DNA from: Cephalopachus bancanus
Lineage: Eukaryota > Chordata > Mammalia > Primates > Tarsiidae
Direction of reading: 5' to 3'
Length of the DNA: 64,000 nucleotides
Assembly (NCBI GenBank): GCA_027257055.1
Contig: JAPVLO010001002.1
Coordinates: 124,001-188,000 of the forward strand
The translations under genes and the position numbers were made by a program. The number at the start of each line of letters is the position of its first letter. The stretch's first letter is position 1. Below are positions 44,220 through 55,704 of this stretch, one piece after another. Below the pieces are notes generated by a model. The model was given only the letters and a program-made list of their open reading frames with translations. It was not told the DNA's origin and searched no databases.

Positions 44220-44765
44220 GGACATAAAGTCTTAAACCAACAATTCCACTACTAGTCATTTATCTTATGGATAGACTCACATGAAAGAAGATGGTTTGTT
44301 GCAGGGGAAAAGATTAAAGCAACCCCAAATAGAGCACCAATCAAACAGAATAAGGTGCTGATACAGAAAAATTCATAGGCCAGCCGTGGCGACCCATGTC
44401 TGTAATTCCAACAATTTGGGAGGCAGAGGTGAGAGGATTGCCTGAGTACAGGGGTTCAAGGCCAGCCTAGGCAACTTGGTAAGGCCTCCACTCTACAAAA
44501 ATAAAAAAAAATTAGCTAGGCGTGGTGGTGCGTACCTTTAGTTCCAGCTACTTGGAAGGCTAAGGCAGAAGGATTGCCTGAGCCCAGCAGGTCAAGGCTG
44601 CAGTGGCTGTGAGCGTACCACTGCACTCTAGCCTGGGCAACAGAGAGAGACTCTGACTCAAAAAAAAAAAAAAAAAAAGGAAAGAAAAGAAAGAAAGAAA
44701 GATGCATAAAGTGAAAAAAGCTACTTGGCTCATACCTTGCATATCGTTGCCCAGTTTGTGGGTTT
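44220..44765 (+). mobile_element. L1 fragment (old), split by an Alu
   Basis: 'CAACAATTCCACTACTAGTC' and 'GCAACCCCAAATAGAGCACC' before the Alu, and 'GATGCATAAAGTGAAAAAAG' after it, read as sense L1M. Confidence 0.55.
44379..44680 (+). mobile_element. Alu, local lineage (older member)
   Basis: Dimer with GGCAACTTGGTAAGGCC and GCCCAGCAGGTCAAGGCTG; the tail runs into (GAAA)n to 44700. Confidence 0.92.
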
Positions 44766-44769
44766 TACA

Positions 44770-45067
44770 ATTTTTTTTTTTTTTGAAAGAGGGTCTCACT
44801 CTATCACCCAGGCTGGAGTGCAGTGGTATGATCCCAGCCTGCAGCAACCTCAACCTCCTGGACTCAAATGATCCTTCTGCCTCAGTCTCCTGAGTAGCTG
44901 GGACTACAGGCACATGCCACCATGTCCAGCTAATTTTTTACATTTTGTGAAGAGACGAGGTCTCCCTGTGTTGCCCAGGCTGGTCTCAAACTCTTGGGCT
45001 CAAGCAGTCCTCCTGCTTTGGACTCCCAACGTGCTGGTATTACAGGTGTGAGCCACCATGCCTGACC
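44770..45067 (-). mobile_element. AluJb-like element
   Basis: Antisense dimer with 'AACCTCAACCTCCTGGACTC' and 'GTCTCAAACTCTTGGGCTC', classic AluJ text with no local-lineage marks. It forms an inverted pair with the Alu 90 bases upstream. Confidence 0.9.
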
Positions 45068-45420
45068 ATTTTTTTTTTTTTTTTTTTGTATTTTAATGTT
45101 TGTATATACATACAAAATCCTAGAGTACAAATAAACAGTTGAGGGGGATGTAAAGTACAGAAAGTTAAGCTCTTCTCTACCATTTGAATGTTTTTTCCAT
45201 AACTTAAAACATGTATAAGGAAAAATCCATAAGCAATGAGAATTCATGAGAATATATCCTTAAATGTCTCTCAGCAGTGAACAGAATCTTAAAGGACAAC
45301 AATAACTTTTAAGTGGAGTCAAATGAGTTTCATGAAATGAAGTTAGAATGAAGTTAGACAATCTTCACAGGGCTGATTCCTACTCAGGAAGTAGCTCAGT
45401 ACAGTTAAGAGTGGGCTTTG
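45068..45420. other. Low-repeat DNA
   Basis: A T17 run, then unrecognised sequence. Copy 2 of the 22-base repeat is at 45319-45340, followed by a short GAATGAAGTTAGA doublet. Confidence 0.4.
45319..45340. repeat. 22-base dispersed repeat, copy 2
   Basis: Matches 38380-38401 with one difference. Both copies lie just upstream of a local-lineage Alu, and ATTCAATCAGAAA(A/G)CCA occurs downstream of both. Confidence 0.6.
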
Positions 45421-45718
45421 GGCCAGGCTCGGTGGCTCAGCCTATAATCCCAGCACTTTGGGAGGCTGAGGTGAGTGAATTGCCTGAGCCCGTGGGTTCG
45501 AGACCACCCCAGGCAACTTGGCAAGATCTCGTCCCTACAATAAGTAAAAAAAAAAAAAATAGCCAGGCATGGTGGCCCACGCCTGTGGTTCCAGCTACTT
45601 GGAAGGCTGAGGCAGAAGGATCGCCAGAGTCCAGCAAGTCAATGCTGGGGTGGCCGTGAGTGTGCCCCTGCACTCCAGCCTGGGCGACAGAGTGAGACTC
45701 CAACAACAACAAAAAAAA
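45421..45718 (+). mobile_element. Alu, transitional local member
   Basis: A-box loss (GGCTCAGCCTATAATCC) but CCAGCACTTTGGG and CAACTTGG kept. AGAGTGGGCTT flanks both ends. Confidence 0.94.
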
Positions 45719-45959
45719 GAGTGGGCTTCATGAACTGGGCACGAAACCCAAATGGTTTCTTATTAGTCATCATTCAATCAGAAAACCAAAGAATTTGCCA
45801 TGCCCCACTCTGCAAGCCTAGCACATAAACAAATTTTTAATCAACACATTTTTCATAATTGTAAGGGGCAAAGGTATGTAACATAATCAAAATATAATCC
45901 AGAACATTATGAATTAGAGCTCTTGCTCAATGGATGCTAAAAATTACAGTGATTGCAAT
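45719..45959. other. Low-repeat DNA
   Basis: Nothing recognised. Confidence 0.35.
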
Positions 45960-46745
45960 TTCTATACAGAAAAAAAGCAAGCTGGGAAGGGTGCAAGTAC
46001 ACACATAGATACTCATCATGGTTTTGCATGTAATAGCAAAAACAAAATTAAAAACAAGCAAATCAACAGGAGACTAAGTGGATAAATTATATGGTAGCCA
46101 TACAATAAAACAGTATATAGCTATTAAACACTTTGCAGCTCTAAATCATAGATATAGAAAGATATTTGTGGCACATTTAAGCTTTTAATATTCTGATTAT
46201 GGCCCAGCACGGTGACTCACACCTGTAATCCTAGCACTTCGGAAGGCTGAGGTGGGAGGATTGCTTGAGCCCAGAAGTTTGAAACCAGCCTGGGCAACAT
46301 AGCAAGACCCCCGTCTCTACAAAAAAAAAAAAAATCGAAAGATTAGCTGGGCATGATGGCATGCACCTATAGTCCTAGCTACTCCAGGGGGCTGAGGCAG
46401 AATGATCACCTGAGTCTAGGAGGTCGAGGCTGCAGTGAGCTGTGATCATAGCACCACACTTCAGCCTGGGCAACAGAAGGAGACTCTGGCTCAAACAACA
46501 ACAACAACAACAACAAAAAAGCTGATTAGCAGCACTTTGTCATGGCCTTATTTGGAAAATACATGTATATTTGTTTGTGCATCGTAGAAAAGGTTAGGAG
46601 AGAACAAAATGTGAACCATGGTTATCTCTGGATGGTAGGATTACAGGAGATTTTGTTTGTGCATATTTTGGCTGATCTCTACTCTAACTTTTGCATAAAA
46701 ACATTTTTAATTGTATGATTTTTAACTTTAAAAATCCTGGCTATC
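45960..46745 (+). mobile_element. L1 3' UTR (old), split by an Alu
   Basis: 'GATAAATTATATGGTAGCCA' and 'ACAGTATATAGCTATTAAAC' precede the Alu. 'ATGGTTATCTCTGGATGG' and 'CATAAAAACATTTTTAATTG' follow it. Confidence 0.7.
46201..46518 (+). mobile_element. AluJ-like element
   Basis: Full dimer, 'GAGCCCAGAAGTTTGAAACC', 'AGGTCGAGGCTGCAGTGAGC'. The tail is (CAA)n. Confidence 0.9.
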
Positions 46746-46807
46746 TTATCCTTCCTTGGCAGACACAATGTTCTTCCATGGAAGAGAATTCAACATGAAA
46801 CATGTTG

Positions 46808-46809
46808 CT

Positions 46810-46862
<53 letters not shown>
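46808..46862. repeat. (TC)n microsatellite
   Basis: About 27 TC units, nearly pure. Confidence 0.97.
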
Positions 46863-46864
<2 letters not shown>

Positions 46865-46984
46865 CCTTTTGCTGGTTTTTCGGTGGTTTTTCAGATACTT
46901 TAGAGCTACAGAGAGGAGGAGATGACAGGTCTAACATTTTCAAGGTTGTCTTTCCCTCTTTCAAATGCAGCAATTATGTTAGAC

Positions 46985-47215
46985 CAGTGGTTCCTATCTG
47001 GGGGCACCTGTGCCCCCCAAGAGACATTTGGTAATGTCTGGAGGCACTTTTTTGTTGTTGTCACAACTTGGGGGCAGGAAGGTCATGCTACTGGCATCCA
47101 GTGGGTAGAAATTAGGGATGATAAACACCCTACAATGCACAAGATGGTCCCCACAGTGGGCTTAACTGGCTCAAAATGTCAACAGTACCAAGGTTGAGAA
47201 ACCCTGTGTTAGGCT
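46985..47215 (+). mobile_element. MER20 hAT-Charlie element, near full length
   Basis: 'CAGTGGTTCCTATCTGGGGG', 'GAGACATTTGGTAATGTCTG', 'TGCTACTGGCATCCAGTGGG', 'CACCCTACAATGCACAAG' and 'AGGTTGAGAAACCCTG' cover the family end to end. MER20 copies are known to have been used as enhancers in some mammals. Confidence 0.93.
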
Positions 47216-47319
47216 AATGAGTCTTCAAGTGACTCCCTAACCCTCTATAAATAGCACCCTTAAATGTCTTTATGAGAAAATCTGGCCAGGAGGCACCTCC
47301 AGTAAAATGGAAATACATC

Positions 47320-47525
47320 AATCACAGAGGCAGAAGACCTGGGTTGAAACCCAGATCTGCCCCACTTCTAGCTGCGAAACCTCATCCTGCTGGTCACCCC
47401 AACCTCCTCCATAAATTGGAAATCCTGCCACTCACCTCCCAGTGTGCACGAGAAGCTTCAACACAGTCATGCAGGGGAAAGGGTTTTGTAAATTGTGAAG
47501 CACCATGCACATGGGAATGATTTTA
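47320..47525 (+). mobile_element. MIR element
   Basis: 'GACCTGGGTTGAAACCCAG', 'CTGCCCCACTTCTAGCTGC', then a worn tail. The tRNA-like head is well kept. Confidence 0.65.
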
Positions 47526-47691
47526 TCATTCTAGAATATCAATTGTCCAGGTTAACCAAAGAAAACACAGGGTTTCAAGTCTTTGTCTAGCATATTTCCA
47601 CCACCCTGAGTCCCGTGTTACCTACTTCAGATGCTAACTTGGCAGTTACTTTTACTAAATACTTAGACTGAAAAACATAAAGAGTGCTTTT

Positions 47692-47994
47692 TCTTTCTTT
47701 TTTTTCTTTCTTTCTGAGTTGGAGTCTCATTGTGTTGCCCAGGCTGGAGTGCAGTGGCACCCTTATGGCCACTCCAGCATTGACCTGCTGGGCTCCAGCA
47801 ATCCTTCCACCTCAGCCTTTCAAGTAGCTGGAACCACAGGCACATGCTAGCACACCCGGCTAATTTTTTTGATTTATTGTAGAGATGAGGTCTCGCCAAA
47901 TTGCCCAGGCAGGTTTCGAACCCACCGGCTCAGGCAATTCACTCACCTTGGCCTCCCAAAGCACGGGATTACAGGCTGAGCCACTGAGCCCGGC
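47692..47994 (-). mobile_element. Alu, transitional local member
   Basis: A-box loss present, CAAATTGCCCAGG kept, AAAGCACGGG intermediate to the young AAAGGCGCGGG. AAGAGTGCTTTT flanks both ends. Confidence 0.94.
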
Positions 47995-48044
47995 AAGAGT
48001 GCTTTTCCTATACCACATCTTTCTTGGCGTAAGTTGTAAAGCAG

Positions 48045-48190
48045 CAGAATTCAGTGATCAAATGACAAGACCTGGAATCAGATTCCCAGGAAAGAATTCC
48101 AGTTTTACCTCTTACCAGCTGGGTGACTGGAAAGTGATACGGCTTCTCTAAGACTCAGTTTCCTCATCTGTCTATCCAAACTAGAACATT
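48045..48190 (+). mobile_element. MIR element
   Basis: 'TTTTACCTCTTACCAGCTG' and 'AGACTCAGTTTCCTCATCTG' are MIR core text. Confidence 0.75.
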
Positions 48191-48247
48191 TCAGAGTGAA
48201 ATAACTTATCAACTGAACCAGGGTATTTAAGAGTGAAAGGGAGGAAG

Positions 48248-48722
<475 letters not shown>

Positions 48723-50187
48723 CTTTCTCCTTCCATTCATTCAGCAAGTCCTTAGTGCCCAGGCATGACTCTGAGCCAAGAAAGTAATGGTAAGTCAGGT
48801 ATATCCACTCCCTGTCCACAGCATACTTCTTCCTCTTGTTCCATAGAGTATTCAATTTGCAACTCTTCTTACACATACACAAGAGTTAAACATAAACCCA
48901 CAAGTCAGCATTTACAGGTCAAGAACACCCAGGAAGCTCATACCAAACACATAACAGTTAACAGTCTGCTTTACAAAAAGAAATAATGAATAAGCACTTA
49001 TCTAATCAGAAAAGACAAAATGATGTACTATTATCCCAAAGTCCCTGATTCTGGAAAGCTATTTTAGTTTGACTCAAAGTGAGCTATAAATGAGTCTCAT
49101 AAAGTTTTATTAATTAGTGCCCTTCGTAACTTAGCATTTAACGTTTCAAAGCACATTATGATATTAGCCCCTTTTCATTTCTGTGCACACCCCATTACAA
49201 TGAATTATGTCTGTGGGTCCACCAAGACGGCCTTACAGAACTCATACACTATGAAAGCAAAGTCACTCTAGCTTACTTTTGTATGGCGATGTTTCGATAG
49301 CTTTTGCCAAGAAAGAAGTCCTTTTGTTCAGGATGCTAAAACAATTTTCTCTAAAATTCAACACTCACCATGAGAGGTAGATGTTCCTGATTTTACACAG
49401 AGGTTCATTAGCCCCTAGGGGCTTGAAACTCTAATCACAAATTCCTTTCCCTCCTTCCTCCTTGACTCCCCCAACTATGAACACAAATTCTCACACCCGA
49501 ACATTTCTATACGTGACTGCAAGGCCTTGCCCTCTCCTCCTTCTCCTTGTTCACAGGCACACCCTCAGTCAGTCCTCCTTTGTGCCAATTCCTAAGGGCC
49601 GTTACAGAGGCCGCATTCCACTCCTTCAGCAGTTGTTAGATCTCGAACAAACGCCAGCCAGGCCCCATCACTAGAAACGCAAAATACGGACCTCTAGAAA
49701 AAGAGAGCCTATCAAGTGAGCTATACGTGCATAATTCAGAACAAATTCAGAGACCATCAGTTTCTGTTGTACTTCATGCCTCTGTCTTGATTCAAAGCAG
49801 CTTAAATCAATGGTGCATGTTTTGATCTGGTGCTGGCTACACAGACGTGCTCAGTTTGTGAAAATTCAACAGCGGCACTCTCATGTGCATTTGATACATG
49901 TATATTACATTGCTGTAAAAAATGTTTTAAGTAGTTTATACCATGTAAACTTCGATATAAATAAGCATAATTTACACATTACCTACACTAGTGTTTTTCA
50001 AGCTGTTTTCAAACTGGATTGCCACCAATCAGTGGGCCACATAATCAATTTAGAAGGTCCTAACCAGCATTTGTGAAATGGAATGGAGGAAACAAGAGGG
50101 CATCACACACAGTGAAGGCAACTACTCTTCTGGGAAATTCACTTATTTACATGTATGTGTACATATATGTACCTATGGACTAGGCTG
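48723..50187. other. Low-repeat non-coding DNA
   Basis: About 1.4 kb with no firm repeat except a possible ancient repeat at 48730-48800 ('CATTCATTCAGCAAGTCC'). No coding exon recognised. Confidence 0.4.
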
Positions 50188-50195
50188 CCAGATCT

Positions 50196-50657
50196 GTTTT
50201 TTGTTTGTTTGTTTTGAGTCAGAGTCTCACTCTGTCATCCAGACTGGAGTGCAGTGGTACGCTCATGGCCACTACAGACTCGATCTGCTGGGCTCCGGCA
50301 ATCCTTCCACCTCAGCCTTCCATGTTGCTGGAACTACAGGTGTGCGCTACCACAACTGGCTTTTTTTTTTTTTTTTTTTTGAGTTGGAGTCTCACTCTGT
50401 CACCCAGACTGGAGTGCAGTGACCGCTCCCGGCCACCGCAGCCTCAACCTGCTGTGCTCCGGCGATCCTTCCACCTCAGCTTTCCGAGTAGCTGGAATTA
50501 CAGGCGTGCACTACCACGCCTGGCTAATTTTTTTGATTTATTGTAGAGATGAGGTCTCGCCTGCCCAGGCGGGTCTCAAATCCCTGAATTTAGGCAATCC
50601 TCTCACCTTGGCCTCCCAAAGTGCTGGGATTACAGGCTTGAGCCACCATGCCCGGCC
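50196..50657 (-). mobile_element. Trimeric Alu (right-right-left)
   Basis: In antisense order there is one right arm (50196-50361), then a second complete right arm, then one left arm. CCAGAT(C/T)TGTTTT flanks the whole. The last arm begins like the young subfamily (GCCTGCCCAGGCGGG) and ends like an older copy (AAAGTGCTGGG, GGCTTGAGCC), so a junction lies near 50580. Confidence 0.88.
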
Positions 50658-50714
50658 CCAGATTTGTTTTTTAACCATAGGACACAGAACCTGGAAGATA
50701 CTGAGTACACCAAA

Positions 50715-50890
50715 AAATAATAGATGGATTTGGGAGCCAGACAGATCTGGGTTCTGATCCTGGCTGGTTATGATCTAAGTGCTCAGGAACAAGTCACCTA
50801 ATCTCAGTGAGCCTCCATTTTGCCATCTCTAAAATGGGGGTAATACTATCTACTCCCCAGAATTGGTATAAGGTGTCAGCAAGCTGGCAA
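50715..50890 (+). mobile_element. MIR element
   Basis: 'GGAGCCAGACAGATCTGGGT', 'TGCCATCTCTAAAATGGGGG' and 'TAATACTATCTACTCC'. Among the better kept MIRs here. Confidence 0.8.
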
Positions 50891-51594
50891 ACAGTCCATC
50901 ACAGAGAACTATGTAGACACTGTCCCTGCTGCTATTTATATGGTGCCTGGACTAGCTTCTTTACCTGTAGGAAGGACGTTTCAAGGAAATATGCAAAGAA
51001 GGGCAGTGTCCAGGGACCACTTGTATACCTAATCCTGAATTGTACCCCATATCTTTAAAATTAAATTAAATATGTAAAAAAGAAGAGCAATACCAAGCTG
51101 AGCCTCTATCACATGACCCCTTCTAGGCCCCCAGAAGAACAAATATTTGAGAAGACCAGGGCAGGGAAAAGCTATTGTCCCAGCACACTTGGTGATAAGT
51201 CATTTGGCTTTGGAATCTGACCAGAGGGAAAAACCACTTTCCAAGATAATAGGGTTTTCCCCATTATTCTTGGCAGGAGGAAGAGAAAAGCAGAAAGGGA
51301 AGAAGGCCTCAATAAAGAAATAAAGCATTTGTTTCAAGCGAATCACTTTGAAGACAGGTGGTTTTTATTTTGAGAATAAAAATGATGCTTAAATCTGTTA
51401 GAGGGTTACTCCAGACACCAGTCAGGGACTGGCCAAAAGAGAGAAACAGTGTCCTGAGGTCTAAAGTGCTCCCAATGTGCCAGAGTGTGACAGAAGCAGA
51501 TGGGGGGTGGTGGCACATAAAAGATGGGACTTCCTCTATCAGCTTGCATCACAAACTACTTAAAAGTCATTCCCTATATTAATTATCCAAAGAC
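50891..51594. other. Low-repeat DNA
   Basis: Nothing recognised. Confidence 0.4.
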
Positions 51595-52115
51595 ACTATT
51601 CATTCAGCAAATGTTTGTTGACCATCCACTATGCATCTAGAATTGATATGGTGGGGATAAGACAGACAAGACCTCCGTCCCCACAGAGCTGAAATTCCAG
51701 AGGGGTAGACAGCAAGTACCAAGTAAATCAATGAGTCAGCAAAATATTTTCCAGCTGTAATATAAGCACGGTGAAAGAAAGAAATATGGTGATACGAGAA
51801 TAGAGAAAGGAGGTTCAAGATGGAGGAAGCCCTTTAGACAAGATGACCCTCTAGACAAGATGGCCTTCAAGAGGGCTTCTCAAAGTCGGAAGAAGAGAAA
51901 GAGCCAGCCAAGCAAGGAACAAGAAAAGGGCGTTCCTGGCAGCAAGAACTGAAATTCCTGAGCCAAGAGGCAGGAAAGGACTTGGCAGGGCAGGGGTGAA
52001 TGGGAAGTCAGTGTGGTGAAAGAAGTGGCCAAGCAGGAAGGTGACCCTGATGAGATGAAAAGGCAGGCAAAGCCAGACCACATGAGGCTCAGCGGCCATG
52101 GGAAAGAAAGTGCAT
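51595..52115 (+). mobile_element. Ancient dispersed repeat, family not assigned
   Basis: 'TATTCATTCAGCAAATGTTT', 'ACCATCCACTATGCATC', then 'GGCGTTCCTGGCAGCAAG' and 'GGGTGAATGGGAAGTCAGTG' recall a very common mammalian repeat that begins with a 'TATTTATTGAGCACCTAC'-like phrase. I cannot name the family with certainty. Confidence 0.4.
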
Positions 52116-52488
52116 TTCTATGAAGAGCTCATAGAACTACTGAAGACTGGCACATCGTGATACATTACTTTGATGTTGGTGAAGGTAAAAGGTACTCTTA
52201 AATCATCCTAGACAAAATAAAGTGTCCAGATGATATGATGTCTCCAGAATCAATGATAAAAATTAGCACTGTGTCAGAGCTTACTGAAACACAATTATTG
52301 AGGAGTCTTGGCAGCTACAAACAACTATAGCCTATAGATGAGATGAAATACAAGAAACTCAATGGGGGAAAGGGGTGGGAGAACTTGTGCCTGGCAAGAG
52401 AACACTATCATTAGCAATTAACTCACAGTTAGCAGATATAAAGCACATAGAACAGTTAATTAACAAGGCAGGCTCTAGAAAGTGCCCT

Positions 52489-52492
<4 letters not shown>
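52116..52492. other. Low-repeat DNA
   Basis: Nothing recognised. Confidence 0.4.

Positions 52493-52541
<49 letters not shown>
52493..52541. repeat. (AC)n microsatellite
   Basis: About 24 pure AC units. Confidence 0.97.
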
Positions 52542-52543
<2 letters not shown>

Positions 52544-52660
52544 TACACACTGGAAAGACAATTGGGGTGGATCAATGTGCATGGTAGCTGCCTAAATTTA
52601 TGAACAGGTTAACTAAAACAACATGATGGAAAGATACCATGCTGGTTCCCTACAAGTACT

Positions 52661-52816
52661 TTATTTTTTGCATCGGGGTCTCACTCTGTCACCCAGGCTG
52701 GAGTGCCGTGATGCAATCATGGCTCATTGTAGCCCTGAACTCCTGGGCTCAAGTGATCCTCCCACCTCAGCCTCCTGAGTAGCTGGGACTACAGGAATAT
52801 GCCACCATGTCTGGCT
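52661..52816 (-). mobile_element. AluJ right-arm monomer
   Basis: Antisense right arm only, 'TCACCCAGGCTGGAGTGCCG' to 'CACCATGTCTGGC'. It forms an inverted pair with the next Alu. Confidence 0.85.
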
Positions 52817-52850
52817 TGCTACATGTGCTTCTGATTCAGAAATCAGATGA

Positions 52851-53160
52851 CAGCCAAGCGTGGTGGCTCATGCTTATAATCCCAGCACTTTGGGAGGTGG
52901 AGGCAAGAGGATTGCCTGAGCCCACAAGTTTGAGACCAGCCTGAGCAACTTGGCGAGACCTCATTTCTACAATAAACCAAAAAATGAGCCGGGCGTGATG
53001 GTGCCCTCCTGTAGTTACAGCCACTTGGAAGGCAGAGGTGAAAGGATCACCTGAGCCCAGCAGGTTGAGGCTGCGGTGGCCATGAGCATGCCACTGCACT
53101 CCAGTGTGGGAGACAGAGTGAGACCCTGACTCAAAAAAAAAAAAAGAAAGAAAGAAAAGG
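52851..53160 (+). mobile_element. Alu, local lineage (older member)
   Basis: Dimer with the ACAATAAACCAAAAAATG linker and GCCCAGCAGGTTGAGGCTG. AGAAATCAGATGA flanks both ends exactly (52838-52850 and 53165-53177). Tail A13 then GAAA repeats. Confidence 0.94.
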
Positions 53161-53177
53161 AAAAAGAAATCAGATGA

Positions 53178-53654
53178 ACTGCTGCTGAGCAGTTTTCATC
53201 AAAGTTTTTCTTTTCTTTTCCTTTTCCCTTACTCCAGCTGAATATAGGTATTCAGAACTTGAAAACTCAAAGCTGAACTGGAAATAGCTCTTTTGAATTA
53301 TCACTCTCCCTCAAGGACCCATAAATAGCCTCTTAACTTGGGTCCCCAGGACCCATCATACTTAAACATATCAGTGAGACATGATCCACCCTCTCTCCAG
53401 GACATTGTTTTCTAAGGGGTTGGAGGTTCACCTTGCCTTAACTAAAAGGGTAACCTGGGGCTCTGGCCTTAAGCAAAGTCAACTGGCTGACCCTAAGATC
53501 AAACCTATGACATTGGCCAAGAGAACTTGGTGGCCACAAAAGTTGCCCTGAAACAAGCCAGGACAGCAACCTTGATGGCATCTTACAGAGCCCAGCACAC
53601 TGCTTGCCTTTAGGGTATAACATGCCATAGAAAAAGAAGGGGGTAAGGAGGGCA
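53178..53654. other. Low-repeat DNA
   Basis: Nothing recognised. Confidence 0.4.
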
Positions 53655-53795
53655 ACCGAGTGCCAGGTGCTTTCACATTCATTATGTTAAGCAACCCAGC
53701 AATCCCGTGAGCTGCTGTGATGGAGATTTGTGGATGAGAAAAGTCTTGGAGAAATTGTTAGCGACCCAAGGCTACATACATAGTTAGCTGAATAG
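53655..53795 (-). mobile_element. MIR fragment
   Basis: Antisense MIR: 'GAGTGCCAGGTGCTTTCACA', 'TTGTGGATGAGAAAAGTC', 'GACCCAAGGCTACATACATA'. Confidence 0.65.
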
Positions 53796-55362
53796 GGAGA
53801 TGAGCCTTACCCCATACCTCCATTGGCCTCTAGCAGCAGGGCAATGCTCTGGACAGGCTCCAAAGCTATCTATCTCGCCTCCCATCTCATTCTTCTCCCT
53901 TCCCTCTTTCTTTCTCCCCACCAGAGGAAAGCTAGATTCCACACCTGGCTTCCTCCCAGACTCCCAAATCTGCCAACTGCCTCAGAAATGTTACCTGTTC
54001 CCAACCCCCGGAGAGGGATACCTCACTGCTGAAATGGACGCCTGTGAGGGTTTGGCTGAGTGGGGCTGTCTGTGGGCAGTGTCGCCTGGAAGAAAAGTCA
54101 TCTAGCTGGCGAGAGCGGCCAGAGAAGGAAAGAGCCACCAAACCAGATGACTGGGGTTATTCAAAATCTTTATCAAATGCCGCTACGAAAGGGGCTCAGC
54201 CAAAAGAATTCACTTCTGTCATAGATGAGGGCTTAGAGAAAGAAATTCCCTTCTGCCACAAACAAGAAAACTGAGACCTGGGTCCAAGTGGAAAATGGTG
54301 TTGGTCACCGTCTCAGAAGGGCTGCGCTGGGACCAAATTCCCCATCATGCCTCCCTCCTGGCCTACAAAGTTGTCAGGCAACAGGCTACAAAAGATGCAG
54401 ACATGATAACAAACAAAACAGATGTATGGCCTACTTACAATCTCAGACAAGTCTGCGGCACTCGGGGCTTTGGCTGCTGAAAGCTCCATTCTGTGAAGTA
54501 TAAAATGATGATTTCTGGCTGTGTCTGAACTCTGGGCAGGAGTGAGTTCTGTGCTCTCCGAGAACTGCAAGTCTCTCTGATTCACTTGGCAGCAGAATTA
54601 TTGTAAGCATCCTGTCCCGTACCCAACCCGCCTGCCCCTCCCACTACACATTCGCACTGGTGGGTTTTTTAAAAAAATTCTTTGCACTTATTTCTGTCAC
54701 AAATCAAGTGAAACTCATTTTTCAAAACGAATCCAATCTCTGGCACTAGAGAGTGTGGAACCTGTACGACTGAGGAGGAGGAAGAGCCACCTAATTAGGA
54801 AGAAGTTATAATTAACCTCAGAGAAAAGAGAGTTGGAGAACCACAGTCTGCAGTAACAGCAAAATGGAGATTATTTGAGACAGCTGAAACACTCCACCCA
54901 GGCCTCCAGAAGGGGACATGCACGGGAAACAAAGGGCATATGGTGTTTGCTTTCTTCAACATCCGTTCTCACCATTAAGAGCTGTACCAGCAAACGCTCG
55001 TTACTTACATGTGGACCCACCCTGCCCTGAAACAGACGCTAAAATACAGCTCATAATCAGATACATTGCAAAACTGAGGCCTACCTTGACTTTTTGTTAC
55101 ATACAAAGCAAAATTTAATAAAGTCCAAATATCTGACAGAATGTCTATTTGGCTCAGTGAAGCGTAAACTATACTAGAAAGAAAATCAATTTTTGTTAAT
55201 TTCAAGTTCATAGAGTAACTAGAATACTGACATATTCAGAACAGGATTTTATTTTTTTCCCAAGGAGAGATTCCAAGGGGCTAACTTAATAACCAGATGA
55301 GAATGATTTTCTACTAATCATATATTTAAATATTTCTGTCCCTAAAGCAAACAGGGTTTTTT
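53796..55362. other. Low-repeat DNA, candidate regulatory block
   Basis: The longest repeat-poor stretch in the second half. It contains a homeodomain motif cluster at 54790-54816. Several overlapping frames (101 codons or fewer) show no known domain. Confidence 0.4.
54790..54816. promoter_or_regulatory. Homeodomain motif cluster
   Basis: CCTAATTAGG, a perfect 10-base palindrome around TAATTA, is followed 17 bases on by a second TAATTA inside GTTATAATTAAC, which is one base short of an HNF1-type site. Motif match only. Confidence 0.4.
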
Positions 55363-55696
55363 TGTTTGTTCATTTTTTGATTTTCTTTTTTTGCTGTTGT
55401 TTGTTTGTTTGTTTTTTGAGTAAGAGTCTCACTCTGTCACCCAGGCTGGAATGTAGTAGCACACTCATGGCCACCGCAGCTTCGACCTGCTGTGCTCAGG
55501 CGATACTTCTGCCTCAGCCTTCCAAGTAGCTGGAACCACAGGTGTGCACCACAACACCCGACTAATTTTATGATTTACTGTAAAGACGAGGTCTCACCAT
55601 GTGGCTCAAGCTGGTCTCGGACCCCTGAGCTCAGGAAATCCTCTTGCCTCCTCCTCTCAAAGTGCTGGGATTACAGGCATGAGCCACCACGACCGG
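55363..55696 (-). mobile_element. Alu, local lineage (older member)
   Basis: Antisense with long T/G-rich head, CAGCTTCGACCTGCTG and GATTTACTGTAAAG. CAAACAGG flanks both ends. Confidence 0.9.
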
Positions 55697-55704
55697 CAAA
55701 CAGG

